Assembly (NCBI GenBank): GCA_009784935.1
Contig: WQXI01000007.1
Span: 1 to 64,000 of the forward strand
Length of the DNA stretch: 64,000 bases
From: Treponema sp.
Lineage (GTDB): Bacteria > Spirochaetota > Spirochaetia > Treponematales > Breznakiellaceae
Reading direction: 5' to 3'
Shown: positions 18,979 through 28,868 of the stretch, piece after piece
How positions within the stretch are numbered: position 1 is the first letter of the stretch
How the letters are laid out: each line of letters begins with the position of its first letter
The notes under the pieces: model-generated
The model's input: only the letters and a program-made list of their open reading frames with translations
Databases searched by the model: none
What the model was told of the DNA's origin: nothing
Made by a program: the position numbers and the translations under genes

Positions 18979-20793
18979 ATGCATGAAGACCAAAGTACAA
19001 GAATAGATGTCTTCAAGATATTCCTTATTGCAATTTTCGTTGTTTATGCCATCAGACTTTTTAGCATGCAGATTATTTACGGTGATGTTCACAGCGGACA
19101 AGCGCGCAGTATCTCCAGAAGAACTTACCCGATTCCTGCACAAAGAGGAGAAATATACGACAGGAACTTTACACAGCCCCTTGTTATAAACAGGGATACC
19201 TTTACAGTAAGTTTAACTCCTGCAGAAGTTCCCCGCGGCCGCATGGACGAACTAATTGATAATGTTTCATTTATTATTGGCATTACTGCCGATGAAATAA
19301 AAGCTAAACTGCCAAGCCAGTATCTGCAGCTCTATCAGCCTCTAGAAATTGCTTCAAATGTTCCGTTTCAGGTGATTGCTTCTTTAGCGGAAAGAAAAAA
19401 CACATTGCCCGGTATTTCCTGGCATATAAAATCTGTCAGAAACTATGTAGAAGTAGAAAGCCTTTCTCATATTTTAGGCTATGTAGGAAATATTACCCGC
19501 GACGAACTTACAATGCTTTATAACCTTGGGTATCAGCAGGGAGATGTAATCGGCAAAACAGGCATAGAAAGGCAGTATGATCAGCTTTTAAGGGGAGAGC
19601 AGGGCTGGGAAACAAGAACTGTCGATGTCAGAGGCAGACGAATTGCCGGTCAGCAGAATGTTGTCCGCGCGCCTCCAGAAATGGGAAGAAACCTTGTTTT
19701 GACAATTGATGCCAACTTGCAAAAACTTGTAGAAAAAGCAATCGGCCCCCAAATTGGAGCTGCTGTAGTAATGAAACCGTCAACCGGCGAAATTTTGGCG
19801 ATGGTTTCTTACCCTTGGTATGACCCAAATATTTTTATAGACGGTTCAAGCGCTGACTTTCATATGTTACGTGATGATCCTGCAAAACCGCTTATTAACC
19901 GCACGATTCAATCAAGTTATCCTCCGGCTTCTACCTTTAAGACTGTTCTTACAACAGCTATTTTAGCTGATAATGTTTTCTCTCCGGATCAGACAATTCT
20001 TTGCCGCGGTGTAGTAAATTACGGTAACCGCAACTGGCATTGCCATCTAAGATCTGGGCATGGCAGATTAAACTTAAGAAGCGCTCTCGGGCAGTCATGT
20101 AATATTTATTATATGACAGTAGGACGAGATAATGTTCATATCGACAGAATTGTAAGATACGCGGCAGATTATGGTTATGGAAAACTAACAGGTATTGATC
20201 TTCCGGAAGAAATCGCAGGATTCCTTCCCACCCCGCAATGGAAAGAACGCAGGTTCCATGAAAGATGGGTGTTAGGTGACACAATGAATATCTCAATAGG
20301 TCAGGGATATATGCTTGTCACTCCGCTTCAGATGTGCAATATGATCAGTATGGCTGTAAATAACGGTAAAATTTACAAACCTCATGTTTTAAAGGAAGTG
20401 CGCGATCCTGCCACAAACGCGATAGAAAGAGTTGTTACTCCAGAACTTATACATCAGAGCACAATTTCACCTTCTGTATTTGAATCAGTGCGTAATGATT
20501 TAAGAGGAGTTGTAAGCCAAGGGACAGCTCAATATCCTTTGAATATGAGAACAGTTCAAATAGCTGGAAAATCCGGTACTGCAGAAATTGGACTTGCAGA
20601 TCGGTGGCATTCGTGGTTTACAGCTTACGGACCGTTTAACAGCACAAATCCTGATGAGCAGATAGTTGTAACAGTAATTATAGAAGCCTCAAGTTCTCAG
20701 GTTTTTAGAGCATCTGCATCAACGGCAATTATTTTTCAGGGGTACTTTGCAAATCAGGATTATGAAGCGGCAGCACGCTCATTAGGATTTTAA
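18979..20793 (+). CDS. mrdA: Penicillin-binding protein 2 (elongation transpeptidase)
   Basis: Class B PBP that cross-links lateral-wall peptidoglycan. The 604 residues comprise one membrane segment (about 10-30), a pedestal domain beginning RTYPIPAQRGEIYDRN, and a transpeptidase domain with catalytic Ser318 in PPASTFK (Lys321), Ser373-Cys-Asn375 and Lys531-Ser-Gly-Thr. All catalytic motifs are intact. It is five bases from rodA, its glycosyltransferase partner. Confidence 0.96.
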   Translation: MHEDQSTRIDVFKIFLIAIFVVYAIRLFSMQIIYGDVHSGQARSISRRTYPIPAQRGEIYDRNFTQPLVINRDTFTVSLTPAEVPRGRMDELIDNVSFIIGITADEIKAKLPSQYLQLYQPLEIASNVPFQVIASLAERKNTLPGISWHIKSVRNYVEVESLSHILGYVGNITRDELTMLYNLGYQQGDVIGKTGIERQYDQLLRGEQGWETRTVDVRGRRIAGQQNVVRAPPEMGRNLVLTIDANLQKLVEKAIGPQIGAAVVMKPSTGEILAMVSYPWYDPNIFIDGSSADFHMLRDDPAKPLINRTIQSSYPPASTFKTVLTTAILADNVFSPDQTILCRGVVNYGNRNWHCHLRSGHGRLNLRSALGQSCNIYYMTVGRDNVHIDRIVRYAADYGYGKLTGIDLPEEIAGFLPTPQWKERRFHERWVLGDTMNISIGQGYMLVTPLQMCNMISMAVNNGKIYKPHVLKEVRDPATNAIERVVTPELIHQSTISPSVFESVRNDLRGVVSQGTAQYPLNMRTVQIAGKSGTAEIGLADRWHSWFTAYGPFNSTNPDEQIVVTVIIEASSSQVFRASASTAIIFQGYFANQDYEAAARSLGF

Positions 20794-20797
20794 TTAA

Positions 20798-22108
20798 ATG
20801 AAACTAAAAAACATTTTAAACATTGATTATTTGCTCCTTCTTCCTGTTTTGGTTCTATTGTTACTGGGAGTGCTTTTTATTTATTCATCCGGAGTAAACT
20901 CCGACGGTGAACTTGTTTCTAACGAATATATAAGACAGATAATCTGGGCATCAGCTGGGCTTGTTATAGCTGTTATTCTTTCTTTTATAAATTACCGCAG
21001 ATTTTATAATATCTCGATTTATATTTATATTTTATCATTGATTCCGCTTTTATATACATTATTATTTGGACATGTAATTTACAACGCTGCACGCTGGCTG
21101 AGAATCGGATCTTTTGGCGTTCAAATGTCAGAACTCGTAAAGATTACCGTAATAATTCTCCTTGCGCGTTTTCTTGCAGATACAGATCGTAACAGAGAAT
21201 CTTTTTCGCGTTTTATTATAAGCTGCGTTATTGTTTTTATACCGATGTTTATTGTACTGCTTCAGCCGGATTTAGGAACAGCTCTTGTATACACGATGAT
21301 TTTAATAATTATGCTGTTTATGTCGGGTGTTGCAATGCGTTATGTGGCATTTATGATTTCCTGTATTGCTTTAACGGGATTATTTTTGGTTCTTCCTTTA
21401 TGGCAGGAATTTATTCTGCGCAGAAGCATTCCGTTTCTTGCTGTTCTTACAAATATAAGAATCGTAGCTCTTACTATACTTTTCTTTGCTGTTATTGCGG
21501 GAATATCTCTTTTTGGATATTTAAAATTTAAAAAACGATACTTTTTTTGGATAGTTTATGTTTCTGCAATTATAATTTTTTCTATCGGCGCTTCTTTTGT
21601 TGCGCGCGCTGTTTTAAGGCAATATCAGATAATGCGGCTCATTGTTTTTTTAGATCCTCAGATAGATCCGCGCGGAGCAGGCTGGAATATTATTCAATCT
21701 GTAACAGCGATAGGAAACGGAGGGTTTTCCGGACAGGGTTTCCTGCAAGGAACACAAAGTCATTACAGGTTTTTACCCGAACAAAGCACTGACTTTATTT
21801 TTTCTATTTTTTCCGAAGAAGCGGGATTTTTAGGAGGAGTTTTTGTTTTTGGGCTTTTTATGTTAATTTGTTTTAGGCTGTTAGTCACAATGAAGACTGT
21901 AACAGATCCATTTGCAAAGTATGTCTGCGCAGGTCTTGCGGGAATGTACAGTTTCCATTTTATTGTAAATGTTGGAATGACAATGGGTATTATGCCTATA
22001 ACAGGTCTTCCTCTTTTATTTATGTCTTACGGAGGCTCGGCTGTTTTAACATCTATGATTGGCATTGGCATTGCTTTGAGTATTTATGTAAGAAGGTATA
22101 ACCGTTGA
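20798..22108 (+). CDS. rodA: Rod-shape SEDS glycosyltransferase RodA
   Basis: RodA polymerises lipid II with PBP2. The 436-residue protein has about ten membrane segments and the SEDS signatures AARWLRIGSFGVQMSELVK, LQPDLGTALVYT and the C-terminal GITGLPLLFMSYGGSA-type segment (ITGLPLLFMSYGGSA seen). Its stop overlaps the next gene start, so the radical-SAM fusion gene is translationally linked to the cell-shape operon. Confidence 0.95.
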   Translation: MKLKNILNIDYLLLLPVLVLLLLGVLFIYSSGVNSDGELVSNEYIRQIIWASAGLVIAVILSFINYRRFYNISIYIYILSLIPLLYTLLFGHVIYNAARWLRIGSFGVQMSELVKITVIILLARFLADTDRNRESFSRFIISCVIVFIPMFIVLLQPDLGTALVYTMILIIMLFMSGVAMRYVAFMISCIALTGLFLVLPLWQEFILRRSIPFLAVLTNIRIVALTILFFAVIAGISLFGYLKFKKRYFFWIVYVSAIIIFSIGASFVARAVLRQYQIMRLIVFLDPQIDPRGAGWNIIQSVTAIGNGGFSGQGFLQGTQSHYRFLPEQSTDFIFSIFSEEAGFLGGVFVFGLFMLICFRLLVTMKTVTDPFAKYVCAGLAGMYSFHFIVNVGMTMGIMPITGLPLLFMSYGGSAVLTSMIGIGIALSIYVRRYNR

Positions 22109-24603
22109 TTAATGGACAGATTAATTATAATGAAAAGATAAATTATATCGAACCATTAAAAGTATTCGGCGGTCAATTATTAAATATAGAAAAACCTGCC
22201 CGTTATACAGGCGGCGAAATAGGCTCGCTTGCAGATAAAAATAAATTATTTCGTACGTTAATTGCGTTTCCTGATCTTTATGAGATCGGGATGGGGAATA
22301 ACGCGGTTAAAATTATTTATAATTATATTAATTCACTGCCGGATGTTTCCTGCGACAGAGCTTTTGCGCCTGCGCCTGATTTTGAAAAAGTTTTGCGTAA
22401 CAAAAATATTCCGTTGTACGGCCTTGATACGGGAATAAGCTTTTGCGATCTTGATATTTTAATGTTTACAATCGGATATGAATTAGGATTAAACGGCGTA
22501 TTAACAATGCTTGATGTTTCTGCGATACCATTACACTGCAAAGATAGAAGCGAAAACCATCCATTGGTAATTGCCGGCGGACCTGCAGTTTCTAATCCGC
22601 TGCCGTATTCTCCGTTTATTGACGCTTTTTGGATAGGAGAAGCAGAAGCAGGTTTTTTTGATTTAATTAAAGAAATAGCCAAAGCAAAAAAAAACGGGCA
22701 GGGCAGAGCGCTGCTTTTTTCAATGCTGTCTTCTCATCCTAATATTTGGGTAAAAGGAAAAGAAGAAGTAAAACGCGCTGTATTTTTTGATTTTTCTGAT
22801 TTAAATATTCCACAGAATCCTGCAAGTCCTGTACCTGTTTATCCTATTCCTTCTATGAAGATTATTCAAAATCATGGCTCTATCGAAATTATGCGCGGAT
22901 GTCCAAATGGCTGCCGCTTTTGTCATGCGGGTTTTTGGTACAGACCGGCAAGGCAAAAAAGTATTGAACAAATAATATCAGAAGTAAACGAAATTATTAC
23001 AAAGGGCGGCTGGCAGCAGATTAGCCTGTCTTCCCTGTCATCCGGCGATTTTACAGGGATCGATATCCTTATAGATAATTTAAATTCATTGTTTGGCAAA
23101 AACCATGTTTCTTTCCAGCTTCCATCGTTAAAGGTTTCTAGTTTTGCGCTTTCTATATTGGAAAAAATTTCCTTTACAAGAAAAAGCGGCCTGACTTTTG
23201 CGGTAGAAACTCCGGATGAACAAAATCAATTGGCTTTAAATAAAGAAGTAACAAGGGATTCGATAACTGCTATTTTAGAAGAAGCCAAAAAAAAAGGATG
23301 GAAAGGCGCTAAGTTTTATTTTATGGTAGGCCTTCCTCTGCAGGAAAAAACGGGCATTAACTCATCATCAGAAGAAGAAATTGTTTCTTTTATATCCGAC
23401 ATATCACGGCGAACACGTATGAATTTTAATATTAACATTGGTATATTTATACCAAAACCTCATACTCCTTATCAATGGTCAAATCTAGATATAGAAGAAT
23501 CAGAAAAAAAACTTTTCTTTTTAAAATCAAAGATAAAATCAATGGGGCACAAGGTCAGCGTTTCTGATTCGCTTATGTCCTGCATAGAAGGGCTGATAAG
23601 CAGGGGAGACGAAAGAGCAGGGTTTTTATGCGAAAAAGCCTTTAAAAGCGGCAGCAGGCTGGATCCATGGGGCGAATATATAAACAGGGAAAAATGGCAT
23701 GAAATTCTTAAAGAAAACTCAGATTATTTAAAATCAATATTTAACTATGCTTATAACCCGAATAAAGAGCTTCCATGGAAACATATTAATTCTTGTATAA
23801 ATAATGAATATCTTGTAAACGAATATAAAAAATCCAAGGATTGTAAAAGAACGCCTTCTTGCAAAGAAAAATGCAGTTTATGCGGGGTATGCAAGGGCTT
23901 TTCTGTTAACACGCAATTATTGGAGGTTAACCAAATTGCTTTAAATGAGTCAGTTGTATCGAATAATAATGAAAATACAGATAATGTTATAGAAAGCGAA
24001 AATATTAAGAAAAGCGACCCTGACATATACAGGGTTTTATTCAGTTTTTGTAAAAAGGACAGCGCTGTTTTTCATGGGCATTTATCCCTCATAGAGATAT
24101 TTTCTATGTCTTTAAGAAGGGCTGGTGTAAACGCGATGTATACAGGCGGCTTTAATCCGCTTGCAAAGATGGAGTTTGCATCGCCCTTATCAACGGGTAT
24201 ATCAGCCGAAAATGAGATTGCTGTTATTGATTTTTTATTAGATGTAAATACAGAAAATTTTATCGATAAACTAAATAATAATTTACCTGCCGGAATCATT
24301 ATAAATAAAGCAAAGTGTTATTTAATAAAAAGCGGTTTAAAAAAACATTCGTTATCGTCATTATTATGGGGATTTGCATACAAAAATAACGGCAGTACAG
24401 ATTATATAAACGCTGTCAGCGAAAAACAATACAGGCAAAAATTTAACAAAAATACTGACGAAACCGATAAAAGCTATTTGTTTAATTTAACCCGCAGTAC
24501 GGTATTAGCAAAGGATTTAAGCAATTCATCAGGCTCATATATATCGTATTTTGACGCCTATGACTCGCTGTATTTAGGTAGACAGAATATACATTATGAA
24601 TAG
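22105..24603 (+). CDS. B12-binding-like radical SAM protein fused to DUF2344 domain
   Basis: An 832-residue fusion. The N-terminal half (about 1-230) resembles the domain seen in the TIGR03960-type radical-SAM family. The Fe-S/SAM motif is Cys266-x3-Cys270-x2-Cys273 (GCPNGCRFCHAG). A cysteine-rich patch (CKEKCSLCGVC) follows near residue 590, then a C-terminal TIGR03936/DUF2344 domain starting DIYRVLFSFCKKD and containing GGFNPLAKMEFASPL. Reaction unknown. Start is TTG 22105, overlapping the rodA stop. Confidence 0.88.
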   Translation: MINGQINYNEKINYIEPLKVFGGQLLNIEKPARYTGGEIGSLADKNKLFRTLIAFPDLYEIGMGNNAVKIIYNYINSLPDVSCDRAFAPAPDFEKVLRNKNIPLYGLDTGISFCDLDILMFTIGYELGLNGVLTMLDVSAIPLHCKDRSENHPLVIAGGPAVSNPLPYSPFIDAFWIGEAEAGFFDLIKEIAKAKKNGQGRALLFSMLSSHPNIWVKGKEEVKRAVFFDFSDLNIPQNPASPVPVYPIPSMKIIQNHGSIEIMRGCPNGCRFCHAGFWYRPARQKSIEQIISEVNEIITKGGWQQISLSSLSSGDFTGIDILIDNLNSLFGKNHVSFQLPSLKVSSFALSILEKISFTRKSGLTFAVETPDEQNQLALNKEVTRDSITAILEEAKKKGWKGAKFYFMVGLPLQEKTGINSSSEEEIVSFISDISRRTRMNFNINIGIFIPKPHTPYQWSNLDIEESEKKLFFLKSKIKSMGHKVSVSDSLMSCIEGLISRGDERAGFLCEKAFKSGSRLDPWGEYINREKWHEILKENSDYLKSIFNYAYNPNKELPWKHINSCINNEYLVNEYKKSKDCKRTPSCKEKCSLCGVCKGFSVNTQLLEVNQIALNESVVSNNNENTDNVIESENIKKSDPDIYRVLFSFCKKDSAVFHGHLSLIEIFSMSLRRAGVNAMYTGGFNPLAKMEFASPLSTGISAENEIAVIDFLLDVNTENFIDKLNNNLPAGIIINKAKCYLIKSGLKKHSLSSLLWGFAYKNNGSTDYINAVSEKQYRQKFNKNTDETDKSYLFNLTRSTVLAKDLSNSSGSYISYFDAYDSLYLGRQNIHYE

Positions 24604-24633
24604 TACTGTAAATACGGAATTCTGGGTAAGAGC

Positions 24634-24665
24634 CTCACACGGCGACACAAAGGCTCAGAGGACAC
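24634..24665. repeat. Short fragment of CTCACAC/CACAGAG repeat
   Basis: CTCACACGGCGACACAAAGG followed by CTCAGAGGACAC lies between the two converging genes. It is a partial copy of the repeat family found at 37288-37416 and elsewhere. Confidence 0.55.
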
Positions 24666-24680
24666 AAAAGATTGGCTACT

Positions 24681-25415
24681 CTATGATGGTAATTTAAAGA
24701 TGTTTAAGAGCGTGGGTTTGCTGAATATTCTGTTAAATTCTTCAGGATGAGTCCCTACCGCGACAATAAACATCATTGCATATGCATGATGTAACGGAAC
24801 TGATAATGTTTGATTAACAACATCAATGTTTAAACTTATACTAGAATTTTGTTTCATTTCTTCTCTTAACCTAAAAAAATAATCAGGTAGTATATTATGC
24901 AATTTATTTTGATCTGATCTAGAAAGCGTATGTTCTACTCCTCCATTAAGTGTTAAAAATACTTGATCACCTTGTCCAAAATTAATACTTAAGTTACCCC
25001 CGGTTGCAGGCAAAACATTTAAAACAGGTGTTGTTGGATCATTATAGGGGCTAATTTGAAGCTCAAAGTAACTGCGGCTGACAAATGTACTAGATGTAGT
25101 AATAAACGTTTTTGCTGGATCGGTATAATTTGAAAAATAACTATAATCAGCTTCAAGAAGAGGGTTTATTAGATTCCTATTATTAGAATTTACAATCAGA
25201 TCTCCAAGATCCTCTGGGCTATTACTCAAATATATCCTATAAAAAATTGTATAACCAGAAGCATTATAAGTGGTTATATTAGGCAGATCAGCCGTTGCAA
25301 CATTAATAGGTCTTTGGACATGCGGCACCTGCGGGAGAAAATAGTATTCATAGATTCCGCAGGTTGTTAATAATAAACTTGCGGAAAGTACAAATACTAT
25401 TTTTAATCCCTTCAT
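24681..25415 (-). CDS. Lipoprotein of unknown function
   Basis: A 244-residue protein with a lipoprotein signal peptide (MKGLKIVFVLSASLLLTTC, lipobox LTTC, lipidated Cys19). ATG 25415 is preferred to the longer frame because it forms an ATGA overlap with the upstream gene and has AGAGGCAAG before it. The mature part has beta-rich, Tyr/Asn-rich sequence and no recognised domain. It ends the minus-strand operon that starts at scpA. Confidence 0.82.
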   Translation of the reverse strand: MKGLKIVFVLSASLLLTTCGIYEYYFLPQVPHVQRPINVATADLPNITTYNASGYTIFYRIYLSNSPEDLGDLIVNSNNRNLINPLLEADYSYFSNYTDPAKTFITTSSTFVSRSYFELQISPYNDPTTPVLNVLPATGGNLSINFGQGDQVFLTLNGGVEHTLSRSDQNKLHNILPDYFFRLREEMKQNSSISLNIDVVNQTLSVPLHHAYAMMFIVAVGTHPEEFNRIFSKPTLLNIFKLPS

Positions 25416-26086
25416 CTTGCCTCTATAAAAATAATCCTGCTTCTTGCCAAATGCTGCCAATCTGGGATATCCGGCCATTTAATCATAACTTCGCGGTAGG
25501 CTTCTACTGCCATTGAAAAATTGCCGGAAGTCTCATAAAGCCGCCCTACCGAAAACTGAGCGCGCGGAGCCGCAGGAAACTCAAAGCTGTGCGTTGCAGC
25601 AGCTTTGTAAAGTTCGATTGCTCTGTCCGTATCACCCATTTCTTCGCTGATTGCCGCCGCGGTAAACAACGAAATTGGACCCAAGTAGGTCTTATCACCT
25701 TTTTCCGCCGCATTAAGCCAGGCCTCCCGCGAAGCAGCCCATTCTACCCTGCTGGAATAAATCTCCCCTGCCATAGACCATGCTTTGCTTCCAGCAAAAC
25801 CGCTGTGTTTTTTGCCGAATGTTTTTAATTCTTCAAGCAGTCCTTCTATATCATCGGTAATATTGCCTTCGGTTATATCAAAATGCATATCAGAAAATCG
25901 GCGGTTAAAATCGTCAATTTGGGCAATTGCGCTCTTGTTAAGGGATTCGCTTACAAAATAATAAACAAAAACTCCTACAAACATTAAAACAATAAGGCCA
26001 AAGCCGATAAACAACCCCTTTCTGTTTTTTTGGATAAATTCAGTAATTTTATCCCCTATGTTTGTTTTTTCCTTGCTGCTTTGCAT
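25412..26086 (-). CDS. Membrane-anchored TPR protein (YfgM/TPR_21-like)
   Basis: A 224-residue protein: short cytoplasmic N-terminus, one membrane segment at about 27-50 (GLFIGFGLIVLMFVGVFVYYF), then several TPR units (GSKAWSMAGEIYSS, PISLFTAAAISEEMGDTDRAI, PRAQFSVGRLYETSGNFSMA). The architecture resembles YfgM-type ancillary proteins of the Sec machinery. ATG 26086 is chosen over GTG 26092: AGGAG at 26093-26097 is correctly spaced only for the ATG. It overlaps the lipoprotein gene by four bases. Confidence 0.82.
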   Translation of the reverse strand: MQSSKEKTNIGDKITEFIQKNRKGLFIGFGLIVLMFVGVFVYYFVSESLNKSAIAQIDDFNRRFSDMHFDITEGNITDDIEGLLEELKTFGKKHSGFAGSKAWSMAGEIYSSRVEWAASREAWLNAAEKGDKTYLGPISLFTAAAISEEMGDTDRAIELYKAAATHSFEFPAAPRAQFSVGRLYETSGNFSMAVEAYREVMIKWPDIPDWQHLARSRIIFIEAR

Positions 26087-26088
26087 AA

Positions 26089-27072
26089 TCACTCCTTGGA
26101 TGTTATATTAAGCTCTTTTATCAATCTTGACAAATAAGTACGCTGTATGGCAAGAGCCCTTGCGGTCTCTGTCTGGTTCCAGTTATTCTCCTCCAAAACC
26201 TTTAAAATAAAGTTTGTCTTAAAGATGTTTACCGCTGTTTTTAGGCACCGAACGGCTGTATCATTTTCGCTGTCCGCATCTCCAGATTTAAGAAACAGGT
26301 CTTCTTTTCCTATTTGTTTATTCTTGCCTATAATGCAAGCTCTTTCAATACAGTTCATAAGCTCCCTGACATTACCCGGCCATGAATACGATAACATCGC
26401 TTCTAAGGCATCGTCAGAAAACCCGTTAAACTGCTTTTTTGTCTCCCTCTCAAATTTTTTAAGAAAAAAGCCGGCAAGTTCAATTATATCTTCCTGCCGC
26501 TTTCTTAGAGGCGGAATAAAAATCGGAAAAACATTAAGACGGTAATATAGATCCTGCCTAAAAGCGCCGGTTTGCACAAGATCTTCCAAATCTTTATTTG
26601 TAGCCGCTATTATCCTTACGTTTACCGTAATTGTAGTATCTGAGCCTACTTTTTCGAACTTTTTTTCCTGTATTATCCTGAGTATCTTTGCCTGAAGCGA
26701 AAGCGGCAAATCTCCGATTTCGTCAAGAAGAATTGTTCCTTTATCGGCGATTTCAAAACGGCCTTTTCTGTTTGCAATAGCGCTTGTAAAAGCGCCCTTT
26801 ACATGTCCAAAAAGTTCACTTTCCAAAAGACCTTCCGGAATCGCTGCACAGTTAACTTTTATAAAAGGAGCTTCTCTGCGCGGGCTTTTTATATGCACCT
26901 GTTCTGCGAATAATTCTTTGCCAACCCCGCTTTCTCCAAGAAGCAAAACAGAAGAATCTGTTTTTGCTACCTTTTCGATTATTTCCATTTTTTTTAAAAT
27001 AAGGGGGCTTTTGGTAATAATAGTTTCAGAATCGCTGTTAGGCTGAACCGCCGTAGTTTCTGATACACTCAA
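26089..27072 (-). CDS. Sigma-54-dependent activator, PspF-like (no receiver domain)
   Basis: A 327-residue AAA+ activator plus Fis-type helix-turn-helix. Walker A is GESGVGKE (46-53), Walker B GTILLDEIGDL (112-122), with arginine-finger region PPLRKRQEDI and C-terminal HTH in WNQTETARALAIQRTYLSRL. The sigma-54 contact loop reads GAFTSA (93-98) rather than GAFTGA. There is no N-terminal receiver or GAF domain, only about 25 residues, so regulation must come from a partner or from expression. rpoN is not in the window. Confidence 0.9.
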   Translation of the reverse strand: MSVSETTAVQPNSDSETIITKSPLILKKMEIIEKVAKTDSSVLLLGESGVGKELFAEQVHIKSPRREAPFIKVNCAAIPEGLLESELFGHVKGAFTSAIANRKGRFEIADKGTILLDEIGDLPLSLQAKILRIIQEKKFEKVGSDTTITVNVRIIAATNKDLEDLVQTGAFRQDLYYRLNVFPIFIPPLRKRQEDIIELAGFFLKKFERETKKQFNGFSDDALEAMLSYSWPGNVRELMNCIERACIIGKNKQIGKEDLFLKSGDADSENDTAVRCLKTAVNIFKTNFILKVLEENNWNQTETARALAIQRTYLSRLIKELNITSKE

Positions 27073-27107
27073 AACGTTTATCTATCCCTGACAGCAATCT
27101 GATAATT

Positions 27108-28853
27108 CTAGGTCTCATCAGACTTTGAATTTTTGGATTTAAGTATTGCTCCAATTGTATTTGCGGAATCCGATGATTCTTCTTCTGATAAAAACCGTGA
27201 AATCTCTTCTCTCTGTGCTTTCTTTTGGCTGTTAAACAATGTAAAAGCAACTTTTTGTTTGTCAGAATGTACTTCCAGAACAATTGCTTTTAACTTATCT
27301 CCAACCTTGAATTTTTTAAGAGCGTCATCAGGATTATCTTCTCTTGTTTCTACAAGATTTGTCTTATGAATAAGTCCTTCTATACCGCCGGGAATTCTCA
27401 GGAATAAGCCAAAATCTGTAACAGAAGCTACTTCTCCTTCTACAGGGGTTCCCGGTTTATAGTTATCGTTAAAATCTTTCCAGGGGTCTTCTGACAACTG
27501 CTTGATACCAAGTTTTATATTACGGTTATCTGTATCGATAGAAATAACCATAACTTCTATTTCTTGTCCCGCTGCCAAGCCAAAGTTCTTTCCTTTTCTT
27601 GTCCAGGACATATCATCTGCATGGAGGAATCCGTCAATGCCTTCTTCCAGTTCTACAAACGCGCCTGCATTAGTAACTTTAACAACCTTGCGTTTTATTC
27701 TTGTACCTGCTGGATATTTTTCTTCGATTTTTTCCCACGGATTATTCTGAACCTGCTTAAGTCCGAGAGATACCCTGCCCGCCTGCAAATCGTATCCAAG
27801 AATCATGCATTCGACAACATCGCCTGCATTTAAAAGATCCTGCGGTTTCTGTACTTTCTTTAACCACGAAAACTCAGAAATATGCGCCAAGCCTTCGATT
27901 CCTTCTTCCAGTTCTATAAATGCGCCAAAGTCAGTAAGTTTTGTTACTTTGCCTTTTACAATATCGTTTACATGATATTTTTCTTCAAAGTGAACCCAAG
28001 GATCATCAGAGTAATGTTTTAGAGAAAGATTGATTCTTTTTTCTTCTCTGTCAATGCGGATAACTTTAAGTTTAATTTCCTGGCCTTTTTTTACAAAGTC
28101 TTTTGGGCGCGTAACATGTCCCCAGCTCATATCATTAATATGCAGAAGCCCGTCAAAACCGCCTAAGTCTATAAATGCGCCGAAAGATGTAAAACTTTTT
28201 ACTGTTCCCGTAACATCGGTGCCGATTGGCGTATTCTCAAAGAAATCTCCTCTTTTGCGATCGAGATTTTCTTCTAGAAACTTACGTCTGTTAACAACAA
28301 TGTTTATTTTTCCGTCAGAATATAAACGCTCTACATAAACTTGAATTTTTGTATTTAATATTTTTTCGGGTTTGTCCAGTTTTTGAACATCTGCCTGACT
28401 TACAGGAAGGAACGCATGCACGCCTGCTCCCAGATTTACGTCAAAACCGCCTTTAACCTGTTTTTCTACTTTGCCGTCAACTGCTTTTTTATCAGCAAAT
28501 GCCTGCCGCAGATTTTTCCAAAAAAGTTTTGCATCTGCCTTTTGCTTAGAAACAATTACTTCGCCGTATTTGTTTTCTTTCGCGATAAGAATTACAGAAA
28601 CAGAATCTCCGATAGCCGGAACTTCGTTAAATTCCTGCAGGGAAATCTTCCCTTCCGATTTGTAACCTACATCGATAAATACCTGATCCGAAGTAACCTG
28701 AATTACCTTGCCTTCTATCAGCTGACCTTCTTCCAGCTGTTCAAGCGATTTTAAGTATTCTTCCTGTAACTGAGTCTGAATGTTTTCTCCGTCCTTTGTA
28801 CTTGGACTAGTGTCCTGCGAACTTACGCTCGGTCGCACTTCCCTCTCTGCCAT
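27108..28853 (-). CDS. rpsA: 30S ribosomal protein S1
   Basis: S1 binds mRNA and helps initiate translation. The 581-residue protein carries six OB-fold S1 domains, each with the G-x-V-x-(x)6-F/L pattern; the central ones read GTVKSFTSFGAFIDLGGFDGLLH and GKVTKLTDFGAFIELEEGIEGLAH in part. Full length suggests normal S1 function, although many mRNAs here seem leaderless. It is followed by the sigma-54 activator and preceded 15 bases by cmk, a widely conserved cmk-rpsA pairing. Confidence 0.95.
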   Translation of the reverse strand: MAEREVRPSVSSQDTSPSTKDGENIQTQLQEEYLKSLEQLEEGQLIEGKVIQVTSDQVFIDVGYKSEGKISLQEFNEVPAIGDSVSVILIAKENKYGEVIVSKQKADAKLFWKNLRQAFADKKAVDGKVEKQVKGGFDVNLGAGVHAFLPVSQADVQKLDKPEKILNTKIQVYVERLYSDGKINIVVNRRKFLEENLDRKRGDFFENTPIGTDVTGTVKSFTSFGAFIDLGGFDGLLHINDMSWGHVTRPKDFVKKGQEIKLKVIRIDREEKRINLSLKHYSDDPWVHFEEKYHVNDIVKGKVTKLTDFGAFIELEEGIEGLAHISEFSWLKKVQKPQDLLNAGDVVECMILGYDLQAGRVSLGLKQVQNNPWEKIEEKYPAGTRIKRKVVKVTNAGAFVELEEGIDGFLHADDMSWTRKGKNFGLAAGQEIEVMVISIDTDNRNIKLGIKQLSEDPWKDFNDNYKPGTPVEGEVASVTDFGLFLRIPGGIEGLIHKTNLVETREDNPDDALKKFKVGDKLKAIVLEVHSDKQKVAFTLFNSQKKAQREEISRFLSEEESSDSANTIGAILKSKNSKSDET

Positions 28854-28868
28854 CTTCTTTCCTTTAAA

